Shown: positions 61,381 through 64,000 of the stretch, in pieces
Numbering within the stretch: position 1 is the first letter of the stretch
How the letters are laid out: every line of letters begins with the position of its first letter
NCBI GenBank assembly: GCA_021648845.1
Contig: JAKJHY010000007.1
Coordinates: forward strand, 62,001 to 126,000
Source: Mycobacterium sp. MBM
GTDB lineage: Bacteria > Actinomycetota > Actinomycetes > Mycobacteriales > Mycobacteriaceae
Direction of reading: 5' to 3'
DNA: 64,000 nt
Position numbers and translations under genes: made by a program
The notes under the pieces: generated by a model
Database searches by the model: none
Seen by the model: only the letters and a program-made list of their open reading frames with translations
Told to the model about the DNA's origin: nothing

Positions 61381-62549
61381 CAGCTCGACTGCTCCGCCGA
61401 TTCCTTCTGGTCTGCCTGCTTGAGATTCTCCTGCTCCTGCAGGTTCTCCTGAACTTCGACGGCCCACTTCTCGTTGGCGATCGTGGTGTCGACCTCCATC
61501 TCGAAGCGATCCGTCATATCCGGGGTGATATCGGCGACGTCGACGTAGAACTGCTGGTACCAGCGACGCATCTGATAGACCGCGCCGTCCTCCTCGACCA
61601 GCAACGGATTGTCGATGCGGGTTTTGTGCTTCCAGATCTCGACATCCTGCAGGAAGCCCTTGGAGACACCTTCGGTGAACACCCGTGCCAGTTTCTCGGT
61701 GGTCTTCTCGTCCAGGCCCTTGGGCTTTTCGACGATCACACCCCACTGCAGGACGAAGGAGTTCTGGCTGACCGGGTAGTGGCAGTTGATCAGGATCGAC
61801 TCGGCCTTGAATCCGCCGTAGTTGTTGTGCAGCCAGTTGATCATGAACGACGGACCGAAGTACGAAGCCTCCGAATCCAGATGTGCCTCACCGTAGGTGG
61901 TGCCCAGATCGCTGACATCCGCGCGGCCCACATTGTGTAGGTATTGGCTGGCGATATGTCCTTCGAAGACGTTCTTGAAGTAGGTCGGCAGCCCGTAGTG
62001 GATGTAGAAGAAGTGCGCCATATCGGTGACGTTGTCGATGATCTCGCGGCAGTTGCTGCCCTCGATGAGCATCGTGTTCCACCGCCAGTCGGTCCAGTCG
62101 TCGCTGGCGAATTCGGGGATCTCCGGGATGCGGACCTCGGGCTGCGGCGGGTTGCCCTCGTGGTCGTGCCAGACGAACAGCAGGCCGCCGCGCACATCGG
62201 TGTGCCAGGCCCGGGTGCGGGCCAGCCGTGGGGTGCGCTTGGCATAGGGGACCAGCTTGCACTTGCCGTCGCCACCCCAGCGCCAGTCATGGAACGGGCA
62301 GGCCACGGTGTCATCCTTGATGGTGCCCTGGGCAAGGTTCCCGCCCATATGCCGGCAGTAGCCGTCGAGGACCTTGAGCTCACCCGCGGAGTCGGCGAAC
62401 ACCACCAGCATGGTGCCGAAGATCTCGACACCGTGCGGCTTGCCGTCCAGGTAGTCCTTCACCGGTCCGAGGCAGTGCCATCCGCGCGCGTAGCGGTCGG
62501 GCAGGTCTCCGGTGTCGATCTCACGAATGCCGGTGGTTTCGGTAGTCAC
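61380..62549 (-). CDS. kshA: 3-ketosteroid 9-alpha-hydroxylase oxygenase subunit KshA-like (Rieske)
   Basis: 389 residues, ATG 62549. Rieske centre CRHMGG and CPFHDW (about residues 67-90), mononuclear iron site DMAHFFYIHYG (about residue 178). Length and sequence fit KshA, which with reductase KshB hydroxylates C9 of 3-ketosteroids, starting ring-B opening. A KstR operator lies 30 bases upstream and the downstream small gene is translationally coupled. The family contains several KshA paralogues; which steroid it prefers is not visible. Confidence 0.9.
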   Translation of the reverse strand: MTTETTGIREIDTGDLPDRYARGWHCLGPVKDYLDGKPHGVEIFGTMLVVFADSAGELKVLDGYCRHMGGNLAQGTIKDDTVACPFHDWRWGGDGKCKLVPYAKRTPRLARTRAWHTDVRGGLLFVWHDHEGNPPQPEVRIPEIPEFASDDWTDWRWNTMLIEGSNCREIIDNVTDMAHFFYIHYGLPTYFKNVFEGHIASQYLHNVGRADVSDLGTTYGEAHLDSEASYFGPSFMINWLHNNYGGFKAESILINCHYPVSQNSFVLQWGVIVEKPKGLDEKTTEKLARVFTEGVSKGFLQDVEIWKHKTRIDNPLLVEEDGAVYQMRRWYQQFYVDVADITPDMTDRFEMEVDTTIANEKWAVEVQENLQEQENLKQADQKESAEQSS

Positions 62550-62578
62550 GGTGGGCCTCCCGTATCTGGTCTCTCTAA

Positions 62579-62594
62579 CTAGAACACGTTACAG
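62579..62594. promoter_or_regulatory. KstR operator upstream of kshA
   Basis: CTAGAACACGTTACAG fits TnnAACnnGTTnnA, with one arm less perfect than the site at 57,681. Lies 30 bases before the kshA ATG. Nothing else is evident in the remaining 160 bases up to 62,760. Confidence 0.85.
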
Positions 62595-62760
62595 TTTTGC
62601 ACCGCCATTGCGCAACGTAAGCGCTGCTACCTGCGTGGACCACGCGGAGAATCCAGACGAAGCCGATTTACCCGTTTGCGGGTCGGGCGACCCAGAATCG
62701 GCCCGGAGGCCGTCGTCGCCACGGCTGCGCTACCGCGCCGGACTCAAGGAGTGCTGAACG

Positions 62761-63375
62761 CTACTGCTGCGGGTCGGCCAGGCCGACCCGCAGAGCGATC
62801 TGCTGCATCTTGCCGATGCTGGTGACGAACCGGTCGGTCGTGACGTCGCCGTCGGCGCTCTGGAATTCGATGCGCACCAGCGCCGGGCCCTCCGTAAACA
62901 GCAGCAGCGTGACCGCCTTGTCCTCACTCGGGCGGCTGCCCCGGATGACGACGCCGCCCTGACCGACGCCGGTGGGTTCGGGATCACCGACCACCTTGCG
63001 GGTACTGACCGCCTGTTGCAGCGCTGCGGCGGCGGCCTCGGCGTCGGGGTAGATCAGCACGGTGTCGATGATCGCGCGGGTGTCGTGTTCGTTGACGAAG
63101 AAGGCACTCGCGCCGGGGTGCCCATCGGGTGCGGGTTCTCGGGAGCGCTCCACGAAGGTGTCATCGGCATCGGTGAGGTCGCCCGCGGTCAGCAGCAGAT
63201 CGCGATAGTCGGCGTCCTGCGCCGCCGCAGTCGTCGACGTCGTCGAACTGGTGGTGAATGCCGGCAAAGTGGGTGCCGGTGCGCTACCGGTGACCCCGCC
63301 CTGTTCGGCGGGGGTGCAGGCGCTGACGGCCACGGTGAACACGGCGGCGGCGACAAGATGTGATCGGGACAACAT
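62761..63375 (-). CDS. Putative lipoprotein
   Basis: 204 residues from ATG 63375 (MLSRSHLVAA); a TTG five codons earlier is possible. Signal peptide with lipobox VSAC at about residue 20, followed by a Thr/Ser-rich linker (TSSTTSTTAA) and a globular domain about 55-204. Lipid-anchored on the outer face of the plasma membrane. I do not recognise the domain beyond similarity in style to mycobacterial Lpq/Lpp proteins. Role in the sterol locus is only suggested by position. Confidence 0.82.
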   Translation of the reverse strand: MLSRSHLVAAAVFTVAVSACTPAEQGGVTGSAPAPTLPAFTTSSTTSTTAAAQDADYRDLLLTAGDLTDADDTFVERSREPAPDGHPGASAFFVNEHDTRAIIDTVLIYPDAEAAAAALQQAVSTRKVVGDPEPTGVGQGGVVIRGSRPSEDKAVTLLLFTEGPALVRIEFQSADGDVTTDRFVTSIGKMQQIALRVGLADPQQ

Positions 63376-63480
63376 AGGTGCGAAACTCAACAGATCTTTT
63401 GGTGTGCAGGATGAAATCGCCTACCACCGTACGCGACTGGCCGGATCGCGGCTGGCGCCGCGGTGCTGGGCCCGCGGGCC

Positions 63481-63882
63481 CTACACCGGCCGCGCGCTGG
63501 CCGCCGCCTTCTCCAACTCCCAGTACGCGCGCAGGGCGGCGATCTTGCCCTCCGGATCGACTCGGTAGGTGAACACCCCCTCGGCGGTCACCCGGTAGCC
63601 GTTCGCGACGATCACGATGTGACCGACGTTGGCCTCTTCGTCACCGCAGACGTAGGTCTTGTCGAAGTGGAACTCCAGCTGGCTCGGTGCGATCGCCTTG
63701 TCGAAGAATGCGGCGATCGCCTCCTTACCCCGGTGCCCTTTGCCCTCCGGGTCGAAATGCGAGGGTCCGATCGGATCCTGCACGATCGCGTCATCGGCGA
63801 ACAGGGCAAGCCACGCATCCTTGTCGCGGGCGACGGCCGCCGCCCGCGACCGCTGGCCCGCCAGCGTCACCGGTGCGGTCAC
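63481..63882 (-). CDS. NTF2-like / ketosteroid-isomerase-like protein
   Basis: 133 residues from GTG 63882, which overlaps the thiolase stop (GTGA); a longer frame from 63,912 would overlap the thiolase. SnoaL/NTF2 fold signs: WLALFADDAIVQDPIGPSHFDPEGKGHRGKEAI at the N-terminus and the C-terminal strand KIAALRAYWE. Asp/His pair present as in KSI-like enzymes, so isomerisation of a steroid enone is possible, but such small folds have many roles. Coupled to a thiolase in the sterol locus. Confidence 0.82.
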   Translation of the reverse strand: MTAPVTLAGQRSRAAAVARDKDAWLALFADDAIVQDPIGPSHFDPEGKGHRGKEAIAAFFDKAIAPSQLEFHFDKTYVCGDEEANVGHIVIVANGYRVTAEGVFTYRVDPEGKIAALRAYWELEKAAASARPV

Positions 63883-64000
63883 CGTGCTGGCTTGTCGGCT
63901 CCGACAATCCACATCGAGTAGTATTGGGCGCCACCGCCATACGCGTGCCCCAGTGCCTTACGCGCACCGGGGACCTGGTGATCTCCGCCCTTGCCCATCA
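63879..64000 (-). CDS. Lipid-transfer-type thiolase, C-terminal end (continues beyond window)
   Basis: The last about 40 codons on the minus strand run in from the window edge and stop with TGA at 63,879-63,881. The tail contains GHAYGGGAQYYSMWIVG, typical of the C-terminus of SCP2-like thiolases (Ltp3/Ltp4 type) of the cholesterol cluster. Overlaps the start of the NTF2-like gene. Confidence 0.8.
   Translation of the reverse strand, partial: MGKGGDHQVPGARKALGHAYGGGAQYYSMWIVGADKPAR

Noticed and set aside
62827..62842. AACCGGTCGGTCGT resembling half of the regulon palindrome
   Set aside because: Lies inside the lipoprotein coding sequence, pairs poorly, and is outside the block; likely chance in GC-rich DNA.

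Overview
The window is GC-rich, densely packed actinobacterial DNA, most likely from an environmental, fast-growing Mycobacterium (Mycolicibacterium). Three things point there: the right end matches the arrangement of the M. tuberculosis Rv3531c-Rv3526 (kshA) cholesterol locus and carries two KstR-type operators; there is a mycobacterial-type acetamidase locus; and the genome style is typical (GTG/TTG starts, ATGA overlaps, leaderless-looking promoters). I see no tRNA, rRNA, CRISPR array, insertion sequence or phage gene, and no stretch above 300 bases lacks a gene.

Region 1 (1-49.9 kb) is a very large catabolic block of about 43 genes. It holds two thiolase/DUF35/crotonase sets, a MaoC hydratase pair, two acyl-CoA dehydrogenases around a fused CaiB/BaiF CoA-transferase, and tandem thioesterases. 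It also holds two Baeyer-Villiger monooxygenases, a cytochrome P450, a zinc alcohol dehydrogenase, two aldehyde dehydrogenases, many SDRs and two amine-dehydrogenase/DapB-like reductases. Further members are a ThDP enzyme with a ketopantoate-reductase-like partner, three ACMSD-like amidohydrolases, an orphan Rieske ferredoxin and an APH-like kinase. The rest are an orphan molybdopterin oxidoreductase, a HyuA/HyuB pair with a fused zinc ribbon, a DoxX protein, an MHS-type transporter and a KshB-like ferredoxin reductase. Between 5.0 and 49.9 kb, twelve intergenic or start-proximal copies of one palindrome built from CCGACC and GGTCGG half-sites sit in front of these transcription units. One TetR gene of KstR2 type (11,438) lies inside the block. 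My reading is a single large regulon, probably sensing an acyl-CoA, for complete catabolism of an unknown ketone- or amine-containing, probably cyclic or branched, carbon source. Established family chemistry suggests this flow: amine or alcohol to ketone, BVMO to ester or lactone, hydrolase, alcohol/aldehyde dehydrogenases, CoA transfer, beta-oxidation. The substrate is not visible from sequence.

Region 2 (50.0-53.3 kb) is an amide-utilisation locus: FmdA-type acetamidase, an FmdB-like zinc ribbon, a MarR regulator and a divergent amide-binding (AmiC-like) protein. A long nested palindrome lies in the promoter region of the FmdB/acetamidase operon.

Region 3 (53.3-56.7 kb) has a RecQ helicase with a C-terminal phosphoribosyltransferase-like motif and a convergent YeeE/YedE sulfur-transport membrane protein behind a CsoR/CstR-like operator.

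Region 4 (56.7-64 kb) is part of the KstR cholesterol regulon: an IclR regulator, DUF1214 protein, SDR and sulfotransferase facing a small metal-binding-like protein and kshA. After these come a lipoprotein, an NTF2/ketosteroid-isomerase-like protein and the end of a thiolase.
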